A program made the translations under genes and the position numbers. This document shows, one piece after another, positions 33,701-46,140 of a DNA stretch of 64,000 nt. The notes beneath the pieces are model-generated. The model saw only the letters and a program-made list of their open reading frames with translations. It had not been told where the DNA came from and did no database searches. Every line of letters starts with the position of its first letter. The stretch's first letter is position 1. Source of the DNA: Trichodelitschia bisporula (Eukaryota; Ascomycota; Dothideomycetes; Phaeotrichales; Phaeotrichaceae); contig ML996703.1 of assembly GCA_010356995.1 (NCBI GenBank), positions 434,001 to 498,000 of the forward strand, written 5' to 3'.

Positions 33701-34331
33701 GCAGTTCTATTCTGGAGGCCGCCATCGCCGTGACCAACGCTATCGCGCAGCTGATCAAGGCCGCCACAGCCTCGCAGCAGGAAATTGTGCGCGAAGGCCG
33801 CGGCAGCTCATCGCGTGCCGCCTTCTACAAGAAGCATAACCGGTGGACGGAGGGCCTCATCTCGGCTGCTAAAGCAGTAGCCACGAGCACGAACACGCTC
33901 ATTGAGACGGCCGACGGCGTTATGTCTGGCCGCAACTCGCCGGAGCAGCTGATTGTCGCATCGAACGATGTCGCCGCATCGACCGCGCAGCTTGTAGCCG
34001 CCAGCCGTGTCAAGGCGAGCTTCATGAGTAAGACGCAAGACCGGCTGGAGGCGGCGAGCAAGGCCGTCACGCAAGCGTGCCGCAGCCTTGTACGCCAAGT
34101 GCAGGATATCATTGCGCAGAAGAACCGCGACGAGGATGGTGTGGATTATGCACAGCTGACGACACATGAGTTGAAGACGCAGGAAATGGAGCAACAGGTA
34201 TGTTGCTTGTCGTCAACGGCTTGAACCGGGCTAACTCCGCGCAGGTTGAGATCCTGAAGCTTGAGAACGCGCTGTCCCAGGCGCGTACCCGCCTAGGCGA
34301 GATGCGCAAGCTGTCATACCAGGAGGAGTAA
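30724..34331 (+). CDS. SLA2: SLA2/End4 endocytic actin adaptor
   Basis: Ten exons in consistent phase give 1054 aa, the usual family length: 30724-30764, 30828-30874, 30932-30949, 30999-31074, 31122-31285, 31338-31418, 31460-31517, 31561-33660, 33705-34197, 34245-34331. Sla2 couples clathrin-coated pits to actin at the plasma membrane. Residues about 1-280 form the ANTH lipid-binding domain (WDHKSSQSFWAGMK, HRQHPEFNGTFEYEEY). A Pro/Glu linker and a long Gln/Glu/Arg coiled coil (about 340-640) follow, and the C-terminal I/LWEQ (talin-HIP1) actin-binding domain ends LGEMRKLSYQEE. Seven of nine introns crowd into the first 800 bp, and exon 3 is only 18 nt. SLA2 is a classic flank of ascomycete MAT loci; here MAT lies 20 kb downstream. 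Confidence 0.97.
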
Positions 34332-34663
34332 AAATTCTGTTATTGGGAGTTTGGCTTTCAGCAGCTCACGGGGCGCCTTGCCTTCTTGTTTACACGGTGC
34401 CTTGATCTCCATACTTCATGCGGCCTTTTGATTTCATGAGCCTTGTATTGGGGATACCAGAGATTGAACCTATCTTCTCGTCTGTACGCTTCTGCTTCGG
34501 GGCGGGGTGAAAGAGGTCGAGAGTAGTGCTTACTATGGGGATCGATATGAGCGGATTTTGGAGCGAGAGCAATGCATGTACTGACGTGTGCAACTCTTGA
34601 CACGAATCCCGATGTGAATGCTATCCTATGTCTATCCTACATGCAATTCCATGGCTCATGCAA
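34332..34663. other. Region between convergent SLA2 and SLU7
   Basis: 332 bp between stop codons of two convergent genes; holds both 3' UTRs. No gene is seen. Confidence 0.6.
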
Positions 34664-36109
34664 TTAAACAATCTCATCACGCCCTAATAACGCCGCCATT
34701 GGATCCGCCGCATTCGTTCGCTTTCTCCGATACTCCTCCATGTCCTCCTCTGTGACCCCGTTGCGCATCTCGTCTAGGGTACGCTTCCGCCGCTCCGTAT
34801 CAGCTTCCACGTCGCGCTTGCGCGGTTTCTCCTTCGCGGGCGGTGGGCCCATAGCCCCCTCATCCCGCCATGCAATCGCTTTGGGCTCTTCCTCGGGTTC
34901 CGCGCCCTCCAGCGCCGCAGCAGTCTTCATCCGGGCCGCCTCGTCAAACGCATGCCTGCCCTCCTCGCCCGTACAGTAGCTATTTCGCACCGTAGAGTGG
35001 CAGCACGCGTATCCCCAGACAAAATCCTTCCACCAACTGCCCCACACAGCCGTGTGATTGTGCAGCAGCACGTCCTCGGGGTACTTGCTCTTCGGCACCG
35101 GCTTAGGCGCGCCCTTAACCAGCCCACGCTCATCGTACTCGACGTACCGCTCCGACTCCACGACGATCGCATCCTTAGCCGGCTTCGCGAGGTGCTCCTG
35201 GCCACCGTATTTAGCAAGCAAGGCCGCCTTCTGCGCCTCGCGCTTCTCAGACCGCACAGCCAGGTCCTTTTTCCGCGAGAGCTCGCCGCTGGTGGGGTTG
35301 GCTTGGAGATGTAGTTTCTCGCTGCCGCCGCGCTCCTGCGTCTCCCACGCATACCGCTGTGCCTTATCGAACTCCGCCGCGTCGCCGGAGCGCCGCACAA
35401 AGTCTTCCTCGGCCACCAGCCGCGCCGCCTCGTCCGCCACGGCGCCCGCGTCCGCCATGCTGCGCGTCTTGGGGTCGTATTTTGCGCTCTCCAGGTCCAG
35501 GTTCAGCAGGTACTTGGCGGTGTCTTCGCGAAGGCGCAGGGCGCGGGCCGAGGACTGTGTGCGGCCCATGGTGGCTTCCTCCTCGTAGCGATCACCGTCG
35601 GCCTCCTTGTTGCGCTTATCCGGGTCGTCGTTATCGTCTTCGCCCAGCGCTTTGGCACGCTCGCGCTTCAGCGCCTCCAGCTCGTTGTACTCCTGCACCA
35701 CGCCCTCGTATTCCGCGGGATCGTATCCGTTCCACCGGTCGCGCTTCGCGTCCCAGCCCAGTTGAACGTCCTGCACAATCTCGTCGGCTTGGATGTCCTT
35801 GCCCGTCCATTTGGCGCCGAGTTTGCGTGGTCGTGAGAGGCATTCTTTCGCTTTGTGGGTCATGGCGCCGCAGTTCGTGCAGGCGCCTTTGCGGAACTTG
35901 GTTGCGGCGGGGCCACGCTTGGCGCCGCGGTCGTACCATGTTTGGGAGGAGGTGGAGTGGGTTTGCTGGAGACGTTGATGCTCGAGGTAGTCGGCGGAGT
36001 CGGGACCTGAGTCTGGGACGTAGAAGGGCTTTTGCGCGATGAAGGCGGGGATGTATTCGTTGCGGTCCTTCGGGGTTGCGTCGGGTTTACGGGGCGGTGG
36101 GGGTCCCAT
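34664..36109 (-). CDS. SLU7: Pre-mRNA splicing factor SLU7
   Basis: One exon, 481 aa. Slu7 acts in the second catalytic step of splicing, helping select the 3' splice site. The CCHC zinc knuckle [14 protein letters not shown] (Cys77, Cys80, His85, Cys90) is intact. It is followed by the conserved [11 protein letters not shown] and [13 protein letters not shown] segments and, near residue 360, [16 protein letters not shown]. The C-terminus is basic and Glu-rich. The start at 36109 (MGPPPPRKP) was preferred because the upstream in-frame sequence to 36208 is low-complexity and contains an acceptor-like CTCACAG just before it, perhaps a 5'-UTR intron end. The protein is nuclear. It converges with SLA2 and is divergent from REV3. 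Confidence 0.95.
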   Translation of the reverse strand: MGPPPPRKPDATPKDRNEYIPAFIAQKPFYVPDSGPDSADYLEHQRLQQTHSTSSQTWYDRGAKRGPAATKFRKGACTNCGAMTHKAKECLSRPRKLGAKWTGKDIQADEIVQDVQLGWDAKRDRWNGYDPAEYEGVVQEYNELEALKRERAKALGEDDNDDPDKRNKEADGDRYEEEATMGRTQSSARALRLREDTAKYLLNLDLESAKYDPKTRSMADAGAVADEAARLVAEEDFVRRSGDAAEFDKAQRYAWETQERGGSEKLHLQANPTSGELSRKKDLAVRSEKREAQKAALLAKYGGQEHLAKPAKDAIVVESERYVEYDERGLVKGAPKPVPKSKYPEDVLLHNHTAVWGSWWKDFVWGYACCHSTVRNSYCTGEEGRHAFDEAARMKTAAALEGAEPEEEPKAIAWRDEGAMGPPPAKEKPRKRDVEADTERRKRTLDEMRNGVTEEDMEEYRRKRTNAADPMAALLGRDEIV

Positions 36110-36437
36110 GATGGGTTGTCCTGTGAGAGTGGATGGGCGTGAGGGTGGGTTTGGGATGGTTGATGGTGTGTGGTGATGCGGAGACGCGGAGGTGATGTCG
36201 TGCACCACTGTATGAAGAATGTGTGGCGCGTGAGTGGCTGATGAACCCCGGAACTAAAGAAGGCGCATCACGTCCCAGCCTTTAGGGAATGGAATACGAG
36301 GGACGCGTTTATTGTTCATTGCAAGGTTACGACTCCGGACGACCGCGTTTTGGATTTCCCATTAGCACTGCCTAACCTCTGAAAGCAATGCAGTCCATCT
36401 CCCCAGACCACGAAATCGACTGCGCATCATTGCCGTG
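36110..36437. promoter_or_regulatory. Shared upstream region of SLU7 and REV3
   Basis: 328 bp between divergent start codons, so it should contain both promoters. No classic TATA box stands out. Confidence 0.5.
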
Positions 36438-39400
36438 ATGGCAGAAACGCCTCTCCCGCAGCCATTCCGCTTCCGGCTCAACTGCGTCGACAGTTACCAG
36501 ACCTCGCCAACCCCGTTTGATCCCGAGATCCAGGCGAGTCGGGGCCTGACGCAGAAGTACAAGCCTCCGGTGCCGATTATACGCGTGTTCGGCGCGACGG
36601 AAACGGGGCAGAAGGTTTGCGCCCATATTCATGGCGCATTTCCATACGTCTATGTCCGCTACGAGGGCGGACTGGGCGACAGTGAAGGTGAGATACACAT
36701 AGAAATCGTCGACGGTAGCTCATATATGCGCAGTGCGCACCTACATCCAAAAGCTGCGTCTTTCCATCAACCAGGCCTTGACTGTCGCATTCCGGCGAAA
36801 CGACTACAACACAAGCACGGGCTCCTTCGTAGCGCACATCTCACTCGTGAAAGGCGTGCCATTCTTCGGTTACCATGTCGGCTACCAATTCTTCTTCAAA
36901 GTCTACCTGTACAACCCATCCCACACGACCCGTCTCGCCGACTTGCTTCTCCAAGGTGCCATCCTCGCCCGTCCGTTTCAGCCCTTTGAAAGCCACCTAC
37001 AGTTCGTCCCGCAATGGATGATCGACTACAATCTCTTCGGCTGCGACTATATCAAATGCGCAAAGGTGCGCTTCCGTGGCCCTCTACCCGACCAGGAGAC
37101 CCTTTCAACCCCGCACCACAAATGGCACAGCGGTACGGTGGACCCCTGGCGCATATCCGACAATAATGGCGCCTTCGCGCGGCAAAGTCTCTGCGAGCTA
37201 GAGGTCGACATATGCTTGTCAGACATTCTGAACCGGCATGAGCTGGCGCAGCGGCATCTGCACCAGGACTTCGACGAGCGGTTCCGAGTGCTGGGCGCGG
37301 ACGAGAAGTTTGTGCATTCAATGGCTCAGCTGTGGCGCGATGAGGTTCGGCGTAGACAGCGGAAGATGGGGGGGGTAGAGCCGAGGAGCAGCAGTAGCAT
37401 GTTTCCGCCTGAGATGCTGGTTAACATGAGTGCGGAAGCGAGAGCAGAGTCAGGAGGTTGGATTCATGAGGAGGAATATCGCGAGATGCTTGAGGGACTG
37501 ATGGAGGATGAGAGAAGAGAGGCGGATGTGGACTTCGATGGTTTCTTCGAGAAAGTTCCCGGTGAGGAAGGCGTTCAAACAGCATTCGAGAGTGTAGAGG
37601 ACTTGTATCCCGAGCGCCTGGCGCGAGAGCTCGCTGAAGCGGATTTGATGACGGATGAGCCGGATGAGGAATTGGTTCATGTGGAGCAGGTGCCGCTCGA
37701 GCCGCCCGAGGATGATGGATACCATTCCAAGGAAGAAGAGGAAGAGCACGTGGAAGAGAAGGGAGTTGGAGATGAAGATGAAGATGAAGCCGATGACACC
37801 AAAGATGAGCCGAGCGAAACCCATGAATCGAATGCCGATGTCGCCACAAGCAGACGCACACCCAGAACCTTGAAGCGGGCCTTTACTCGGGACGAGATTA
37901 TGCAAGAAGTGGCCACGATCAAGAAGCGAAGGCTTTTCCAGTCGCCCTCTTTCAACGTCGACACCAGCCTCTCCAGCGGCTTGGGCTCGGCTCAGGAGAC
38001 GCCTCGACGGGTCACCTTCCAGCTTTCCGGATCGCAGGAAGACGACGGCCCCCCCATTTCGAGCCAGTTATCGCAGACCAGTATCAAGGCAGGTGGAAGC
38101 AAGGACTCTAAACTTCAGGGATTTTCCGTTGTTAAGAACCCGACCGACTCTGAGTCCGATTTTCGACTCAGCCAAAGCGATGGCAAGGCTACGCCGAAGA
38201 CTCTTCATTCTCGAAAATCATGTTTCAAGGACGCTTCTTCTCCTGTCACTCCGCTAACTGCTCGATCACTGCAGATCACTCAAAATCCCCTGAAAGGCCC
38301 CGTTTCATCTCAGCTGGTTAAGGCCATCTCTCAGATTCCTGTTGCCTTTAGTACCTCATCGAAAATGTACTGCTTTGGCCAGCTTCCTCCTTCCACTGAA
38401 GAAATCACGGATACCTTGTTAGATTATGGCATTCCACCTGTTATTCATCAGGACGCATACTACAGCAATGAGCAGGATGTCCCCGATCGGGCCCGAGAGT
38501 ACGCCGGTCGAGAGTTCCGGCTAGAAAGCAACACTGTCCCCTTTCTTCCCGACTTCGATCCAACAGGCACGTCGCCTGCAACAATGGGCATGAAACCTGG
38601 GGTCGTGAGAGACAAGGTCAAGGAGGAGTTATTCTACAGCCATAAACGCGAAAGGTGCACGCTGCGGAACTGGGAAATTGCTGCCGCGCCCCCTACCTCT
38701 GCAGAGGTCGCGGCGTGGCTTGCCGAAGAGAAGGAGAGCAAGGTGGAAAAGAAAAAGCAAATGCCCAATGTTCAGCCTGCTCTGTCGCAAATCGATGGTC
38801 CGACACAGAGCAAAGGCGGTGCGAAGTTCTCGCAGAAGCAGAAGTCGAGCAGCGTGCAGCACGAGGTCCAGTACATGAGCGACATGAGTTTGGAAGTCCA
38901 CGTCAACACGCGAGACGACCTGGTCCCTGACCCTGCCCACGACGAGATTTCATGCGTCTTCTGGAGCGTCCAGGCAGGGGGCGCGGAGGAAAAGTATCAG
39001 TCGGGAATAGTAGCGCTTTCGACTCGGGACGGTATTGCCCAACTCATCGCCCGGCAAACCGCCGTAAAGGTCGACGCTGAGGAGAATGAGCTGGATCTAT
39101 TAAATCGGATGGTCGACATCGTCCACGAGCATGACCCTGACATCCTAACCGGGTACGAGGTGCACAACTCCTCGTGGGGCTACCTGATAGAGCGCGCGCG
39201 TCTCAAGTACGAGCTCAACATCTGCAACGAGTTCTCCCGCATGAAATCCCATTCGTTTGGCCGGTACGGCAAGGACTCAGACAGCTGGGGCTTCAACAAG
39301 ACATCCACGATCCACGTCACGGGTCGCCATGTCATCAACATATGGCGTGCAATGCGGGCCGAGCTGAATTTGCTACAGTACACTGTCGAAAATGTCGCGT

Positions 39401-41349
39401 TCCATCTACTCCACAAGCGCATCCCGCACTACCCCTTTTCCGACCTCACGCGCTGGTATCAGAGCGATGTTCCACATCACCTTCACAAAACAATAAAATA
39501 CTTCCTGTCCCGTGTCAAGCTGAACCTACAAATCCTCGAGGCGAATGAGCTCATCTCACGCACTTCAGAGCAGGCTCGGGTCCTCGGTGTCGACTTTTAC
39601 TCCGTCTTCTCACGCGGCTCGCAGTTCAAAGTCGAGTCGCTTATGTTCCGCATTGCCAAATCCGAAAATTTTATGCTCGTCTCGCCCAGCCGCAAGCAGG
39701 TCGCGGTGCAAAACGCCCTCGAATGCATCCCGTTGGTCATGGAGCCGCAGAGCGCATTCTACTCGTCACCGGTCGTCGTCCTCGACTTCCAGAGCCTCTA
39801 CCCCAGCGTTATGATTGCCTACAACTACTGCTACTCCACCTGCCTGGGTCGTGTAGCCACCTGGCGCGGGCAGAACAAGCTCGGGTTCGCCAACTTCCGG
39901 CGCGAACCCGGTATCCTCGAACTCATGAAAGACCACATTAACGTTGCACCGAACGGGCTAATGTACGTCCGTCCGGAAATGCGTCAAAGCCTGCTCGCAA
40001 AGATGCTGGGCGAGATTCTCGAGACGCGCGTCATGGTGAAGGCCTCGATGGCTGCGGACCGCGACGACAAGCCGCTGCAGACACTGCTCAACAATCGACA
40101 GCTGGCGCTCAAGTTCATCGCCAACGTCACCTACGGCTACACTTCTGCATCATTCTCCGGCCGCATGCCCTGCGCCGAGATCGCGGACTCGATCGTCCAG
40201 TCCGGTCGCGAGACCCTTGAAAAAGCCATCGCTCTGATCCACTCGCACCCCGCGTGGGGCGCGGAGGTCGTCTACGGCGACACCGACTCCCTCTTCGTGC
40301 ATCTCCCAGGCCGCACGCGCGACGCGGCCTTCACCATAGGCGCCGAAATCGCCGCCGCAGTCACAGCCGCCAACCCGCGCCCCATCAAGCTCAAATTCGA
40401 AAAAGTCTACCACCCCTGCGTCCTCCTAGCAAAGAAGCGCTACGTCGGCGCAAAATACGAATACCGTAATCAAGCCGAGCCAGACTTCGACGCCAAAGGC
40501 ATCGAGACAGTCCGCCGGGACGGCACACCGGCAGAGCAAAAGATCGAAGAGCGCGCGCTTAAGCTCCTATTCCGCACCGCCGACCTCAGTCAGGTGAAGA
40601 GCTATGTCCAAGCGCAGTTCAGCAAGATCATGGCCGGGCGCGTCAGCGTGCAGGACTTTGTGTTCGCGCGCGAAGTCCGGCTAGGCCGGTACTCGGACAA
40701 GGGTCCAGGGCCGGCAGGCGCGCTGATCGCGGCGCGGAAAATGGCGGCGGACGCGCGGCGTGAGCCGCAGTACGGCGAGCGAGTGCCCTACGTGGTTGTC
40801 ACAGGGGCGCCGGGTGCGCGGCTGATCGACCGATGCGTGGCGCCTGAGGTGCTCCTCCAAGGGGGCGGGATGGAGTTGGACGCGGAGTACTACATTTCAA
40901 AGAACATCATCCCGCCGTTGGAGCGGATTTTCAATCTCGTCGGCGCTAATGTGCGCCAGTGGTATGATGAGATGCCCCGGGTGCAGCGCGTGAGAGCCTC
41001 TGGTAGCTTAGGAAAAACGCTTGAGGCGTATATGATGTCTACTGCGTGTGTGGTTTGTCGCACCAGGCTGCCGCAGGGCAGTTCTGGGGCGTTGTGTACC
41101 GCGTGTGCGGGCCGCCCGGCAGCGGCGTTGTTTGCGCTTAGGACGCGGATGGGAAAGGCGGAGAAGCGGGTTCGGGAAGTGGAGGAAGTGTGTCGGAGTT
41201 GCACCGGGTCAGAGTTTGGGGAGGAGTCGAAGTGTGATAGTGGGGATTGTCCGGTCTCTTATTCGCGAGTGAAGGAGAAGGCTGGGTTAAGGGCGTTGCG
41301 GGATAAGGTTGGGGGTGTGGTTCAGGAACTGGAGGGGTTGGAATGGTGA
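36438..41349 (+). CDS. REV3: DNA polymerase zeta catalytic subunit REV3
   Basis: Exons 36438-36687 and 36734-41349 give 1621 aa. Rev3 is the B-family polymerase that extends past DNA lesions in error-prone translesion synthesis, working with Rev7. The N-terminal domain (FFGYHVGYQFFFKVYLYNP) is followed by a long acidic, Ser-rich middle region of about 400 residues. The polymerase core has motif A DFQSLYPSVMIAYNYCYS (about 1116), motif B KFIANVTYGYTSASF and motif C YGDTDSLFV (about 1279). Two Cys clusters close the protein: CVVCRTRLPQ...CTAC and CRSCTG...CDSGDC, the second expected to bind an iron-sulfur cluster. The ATG at 36438 follows an in-frame GTG. The second exon of 4.6 kb is one uninterrupted frame, unlike intron-rich SLA2 next door. 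Confidence 0.96.
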
Positions 41350-41780
41350 AGGCTAGGTGGGGCGGGATTGAATTCGGTGTGGAGATACCCTGGAGTCGGT
41401 TATGATTATTATATGAGATGGCCAGTTTGCATAGAACCTAGAGGCTTGTCATGGTTAATTGATTGGGGGCTTGAGATGCCCTGGGAAGCAATATCGTTGC
41501 TTCAGTGCCAGTTCCATAGAGCATAGAGTATCGTCTAACGTACAGTTACAGTGGCCAGTAAATCCTCTAATGCGCCTGATATGCGGTACCCCTTCGAAAC
41601 GCCAACTCATGTCATTAACCACATTACCCCTAGAGCGAAACCACCTTTCGCCCTCCCTTTTATACAGTCCCAGAACGTCCGGGGCACAGTTTGATGTGCA
41701 GAGACGGGCAACTGGCTGGCCCTGAAGAATGTGAAGGCCTCGCTCCCGCAGCAAAAGAGGGGCCTCTTCCTTATTGCTTT
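41350..41780. other. Region between convergent REV3 and the mitochondrial carrier
   Basis: About 430 bp of 3' flanking sequence. No gene is seen. Confidence 0.5.
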
Positions 41781-43022
41781 TTAGATGGTGGGCGTCTCTC
41801 CCAGTACCCTCAATCCAGCTTCGTACACGCCAAACATAATGGCAGCGCTGGGGACTACGCGCATCATATGGGGAATCAACCCACCATACAGCCCAGCAAT
41901 ACCCTCTTCAATGAAGATGAGCTTGAAGCACTGAGCGAGGCCGGTATATTTGAGGCGCCCGTTCTGCATAGGAGCCTGACGGAGCCGTGTTCGCACCACC
42001 TAGGTATGTTAACATGACTTTATTCCTGGTCGAAGAGGTAAACATGCCTCGTGTGGATATGTGATGATAGCAGCGAACAGCTTAGCACTTCCTGCAACGA
42101 ACATGTTCCCAGTGTAAGACACAGTGTCGTCCCATGCTGTCCGCAGCCTTCCTGAAGCTACGAGACGCTCCTCTCGTAGTGCCAGCTTCCGCTTTCCTTG
42201 CTCGTACAGCACCCACTGAAGAGTGCTCTCAGATACACCGAGGTAGCTCGCACTCAACCCCCGGTAAAGGCCACGGATGCCTTCATGGCGCACGGTCTTG
42301 ACTACGCAGTCCAAAGCATTCTTATACTCCCGCCCCCCGCCTTCCCGCGCGTGCGACTTATCCAGCTGCAGTCGAGTCTTGACGAGCCATATCGGATTCG
42401 TAGCGGTCCCGGTTATGAGCCCCGCGGAAGCCGCAGCAATTAGATGTACCCACGCCGCCTCCTGTCCGTTATTGAAGTAGTTGCTGATGAACTTCTTGCC
42501 GTTCCCATAACTGTAGAAGTTGATAGCGCGCGCGGGCACAACGCCGATCAAATTCGGCCCCAGCCCTTTGAATAGCGCACGCCAACCTTCGGCGCGGGGA
42601 ATGGCAAAGAGTATTTGGAAGGTCTCACGAATGTGTAGGAGCGAGCTTCTCGTAAACGACATGGTAGAAGGGTTAGGGATGCCACGAGTGGCCCGCGAGG
42701 CTTGGAGTTGTTGCTTGTAGTAGTCTGACTGTAGCCTTGTCTTCAAGACGTCAAGAGGCGCGGTGAGAGTTGCTGAGGTCATACCACCAGCCCTACGTTG
42801 ATCAACGTCTACTCAGAATCGAGCAGCGCAAAGTGCTTACCCGCCCGCCAGAAAATGCGCCCATGACTTCCCGAAGGGAGACTTGCGATGCGCTACGGCC
42901 ACCGCAGGCTGCCTTGCGTCTCCGATTCCATCCCCGTTCTCCTGCAGCTGCGCAGATGTCTTTTTCTGCAGACCGAGGTTGGTACTCGGGATTTGATTGG
43001 GGTTTGAAGAAGGTAGTGTCAT
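41781..43022 (-). CDS. RIM2: Mitochondrial carrier, RIM2 (pyrimidine nucleotide) type
   Basis: Exons 43022..42841, 42792..42048 and 41999..41781 give 381 aa. Three repeats each carry the Px[DE]xx[KR] signature or its variant: PLDVLKTRLQ, NPIWLVKTRLQL and PHEVVRTRLRQ. The NPIW form in repeat 2 and PHEVxRTRLRQ in repeat 3 are typical of yeast Rim2 and human SLC25A33/36, which carry pyrimidine nucleotides across the inner mitochondrial membrane. The N-terminal 55 residues are a hydrophilic extension before HFLAGG. The second intron (42047-42000) uses a GC donor (GAG|GCATGT); no GT donor keeps the frame. The substrate assignment rests on these signatures only. Confidence 0.9.
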
Positions 43023-43539
43023 GAACGTGTATGTTCGCCGGGCGCGTCGCTCGGGCTTCGAGGCTGCACCAGTGAATCTCAGAGATGTGGGTGTGTGTCG
43101 CGGTTGTTTGTTTTGGAAATAGGTAGGTCAAGTACTCTGATAAGACTATGCTGGTCGAGTAAGCCGAGAAATTGTGTTGGAGTGTGGGGAACGGTGTCTT
43201 TCGAGAATTGCGGGCAAGGCACACAAATTTTCGACGAGCGGAGGTGATGACGGAGGTCAAGGACGGGCAAAAACTCCAGGACATCCGTGCACACCAATCC
43301 GACCATAGCCACGCGAAAGCGCACCACCAAACGGTCGTATCCCCAACTGAGTGCTCCAGACGTCGCCTCTTCTCACCTTCTCATCTCTACCGGTATCGTG
43401 ACCGTCGCCAGCCAGGCCACGACCAGTCTGGTTACCAGCTTCTACCGTAATTGCGCTTCGTCGCAACGGTCTCCTGCGGCAAGCCTCTGCCTCCACATCC
43501 GCAACCCCACTTCTACTCCGCACCCCATTGCCAACCACC
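43023..43539. promoter_or_regulatory. Shared upstream region of the carrier and CIA30 genes
   Basis: 517 bp between divergent start codons. A mitochondrial carrier and a mitochondrial assembly factor therefore share an upstream region. Open frames on both strands inside it have no family resemblance. Confidence 0.45.
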
Positions 43540-44365
43540 ATGCATTGCACGCATCAGCTGCGTGCTCCTCCTGGCTTCTGGAAGCGCAGCTTGGATGAGT
43601 TGGCGAGACTCTCAGGAATCGGTGCGTACGGTGACGGCCACTATTCCCAAGCTAATGCCATGACCAGCTATCCGATTCGAAGGCATACATAGACCAACCA
43701 AGCCTTTTCCTCTCATCTACTTTCACGATGCGAACTCCACAACACTTTGCAAGCGTATGTCAGATGCTGACATGGGCGGGTTTTCCCAGTGCAATGTCGA
43801 CTTTGTGCCAGCGAGCGGCTCGGAGCCCGCACATGCCCGCTTCCATGGCAACATCTCCACCGACCTTCCAAAGGACCGCCCAGAAATCGTGCGGACCGGT
43901 TATGCGGGGTGGAGAACGCTCGATCGGAAGTTTACGCTTTTCGGCAAGTCTCTCTGGGACATCGACCCCTATAGCTACATTGCGCTCCGCGTCAAGTCAG
44001 ACGGCCGGAAGTACTTTGTGAACCTTCAAACCGATTCCATTGTTCCCACCGACTTGCATCAGCACCGCTTGTTCACACGAAAACCTGGAGGCTGGGAAAC
44101 GGTGCTTATCAGCCTCAATGATTTTGTCAGAACCAATCACGGCACGGTTGTGGAGCCGCAGTCTGAAATCCTTCGACAGAAGGTAAAGAGTGTAGGTATC
44201 AGCCTGGTCGACCGAGTTCCCGGACCCTTCGATCTCTGCATCGAGCGAGTTTGGGCTACCAATGGCCTGGAGGAAGAGAATGCGAAAGACAGCGACTTCG
44301 CCCTCAGCGGACGGGAGGGAGGCCGCCAGGCGGATCCGAAGAAGCCGGAAAAAATATTAATATGA
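43540..44365 (+). CDS. CIA30: Complex I intermediate-associated protein 30 (CIA30/NDUFAF1)
   Basis: Exons 43540-43621 and 43668-44365 (46-nt intron) give 259 aa. CIA30 is a chaperone that helps assemble the membrane arm of mitochondrial complex I. Recognisable segments: FWKRSLDEL near the start, GGFSQCNVDFVP, HARFHGNIST, GYAGWRTL, LWDIDPYSYIALRVKSDGR, WETVLISLNDFVRTNHG and FDLCIERVWAT, in family order and of normal length. The N-terminus is short, with Arg/Lys that could form a mitochondrial targeting peptide. CIA30 is a known neighbour of APC5-COX13-APN2 in several ascomycete MAT regions. Confidence 0.95.
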
Positions 44366-45198
44366 AAGTTGGGGATCCACCATTGTTTGAGCTTGACTGT
44401 ACCTTGCGCGTTTCGGCCCTCGCTTCGACTCTCACCCCTGGCCAAGCCAACGGCGGGACCCCAAGTTAGAGGATTCAAATCTATTGCAGCTCGGAGCACA
44501 TCCGAAGCTGAACTTTGTGCGCACCCTACAGTAGGCCACCTCTTCTGATGCTCTCGATTGATCCGCCATCACGAGTCTTACTCGCTGATCGGACATCGCC
44601 AAGATAAGAAGGCGTCAGCAATATCCCTACGCCGAGCATCGCTCTGGGGCCCGATGTCTTCAGATTCCGCGGCAGATCTGACCCCGCTGCCGATATTGGC
44701 CTAACGATCATTTTGATGGGCTTCTCGTCGCTTGACACCGAGAAGTAAAATGCGAGCAATCTGCCTTACAATTTAACCCGCTCCGCTCACAGATCGGATA
44801 CCCTGGCAGCTAGCTTCCCCAGGATACAAGCGGGCGGTGAGGCGCGTGGAAGGCCGATTCACTGCATCGCAATGCTCCTTTCAAGCTTCGCCAGATGGCC
44901 CGCAGACTAGGCGACGCTGCAGACGACCCGAGGCGCGATATCCTAGATGCCGCTCGATGAGCATGTTCTCACCATGGCACTCACCTGACATCTGCATGGG
45001 CCACCGGGGTTTTTGTATCTATATTGCATTCGTTTTCATTGGGTTAGCGTGGGAGGTATAGTACGAAAGGTGGTAGCCAAATTCCGGTGATATATCTTTG
45101 CGCCGTTGCCCCCGGCTTTCCTCGTGTTGACTTGATTCTTTCAGCCTGAACACTCCCTTCCGTTCTGTCACTCATTTTTCTGAATTGAATTCTTCATC
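44366..45198. other. Intergenic region, cutinase promoter
   Basis: About 830 bp with no supported gene. It contains the CIA30 3' flank and the cutinase upstream region. Confidence 0.5.
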
Positions 45199-46140
45199 AT
45201 GAAGTTCCTCATCCCCAGCCTGGTGCTTGCAGGGCTCGCAGCCGCTCAGAGCTGCGTGACGTCGCCGCCGAAAGGCATGCAAAAGGAGCCGTGCAACAAG
45301 CCCGAGGACTGCAACTACTGCTATCTTACCATGCAGGACCTGAAGACCGGACCCTGCAAGGCCATTACTTGGATTTTTGCGCGCGCATCAACTGAGTTGG
45401 GTAACATGGGAGCGTCTGTGGGAACTTTGATCGCAATCAACCTTAATCAAACCTATGGTGCGGCCAACGTTGCTGTCCAAGGTGTCGATTATCCAGCTGC
45501 CCTGATGGACAACGTGGGAGGCCAGGGCTGCGCTGCGAAGGGTATCAGCGGGGCCGTTGAGCTGTTTAATATGGCGAGCACCAAATGCCCGAACACCATC
45601 GTGGTTGCCGGTGGCTACAGGTACGGTTCACGCAGCCTCCACTCATGGCATCGCTGATTCCCGTATAGCCAAGGCACAGCCTGCATGCATGCTGCGATTC
45701 CGCAACTCAAGGAGAATGTGCGCCAACAGATTGCTGCCGTCGTCCTCTTCGGCGACACCAGGGCAAAGCAGACCGGTCGTACCATCAAAGGTCTCGACGC
45801 GTCGAAGTACAAGATCTTCTGCAACAACGACACGGATGCGGTTTGCAAGGGGACTCTGAGGTTCGTATCTTTGTTCTCCTCGAAATCAGACCTGACCTTC
45901 ACTAGCATCACGCAAGCGCATTTCGGCTATGCCCCCTTCGTTCCGGAGGCTACCGCCTTCTTGAAGGAGCGCATTGCCGCTGCCAAGGGTGGATCGAGCA
46001 TTAGCAGTGCTGAAGGTGCCGCCAGCGCACCCGCACCCAAGGCGCCGAAGGCGCCGAAGGCTGCCAGCCCGAAGGCAAGCCCGAAGAGCATGGGCGGTGC
46101 TATGGAGGGTGATGGACACAGCCATGGCCATAGTGGATAG
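45199..46140 (+). CDS. Secreted cutinase-family serine esterase
   Basis: Exons 45199-45620, 45669-45860 and 45906-46140 give 282 aa. Cutinases hydrolyse the polyester of plant cuticle. Residues 1-16 are a signal peptide (MKFLIPSLVLAGLAAA). The nucleophile motif GYSQG is formed across the first intron (Ser about 141). The catalytic Asp lies in NNDTDAVC and the His in TQAHFGY. The second intron (45861-45905) is 45 nt and in frame, so unspliced RNA would still be open; splicing is supported because it restores the ten-residue spacing from Cys to His seen in cutinases. The last 50 residues are an unusual Lys/Pro/Ala tail (KAPKAPKAASPKASPKS) ending DGHSHGHSG. It sits inside the MAT-flanking block between CIA30 and APC5, where I do not expect it; it may be a local insertion. 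Confidence 0.92.

Noticed and set aside
35359-36042. 227-codon plus-strand frame opposite SLU7
   Set aside because: Arg/Pro-rich shadow of the SLU7 coding strand.
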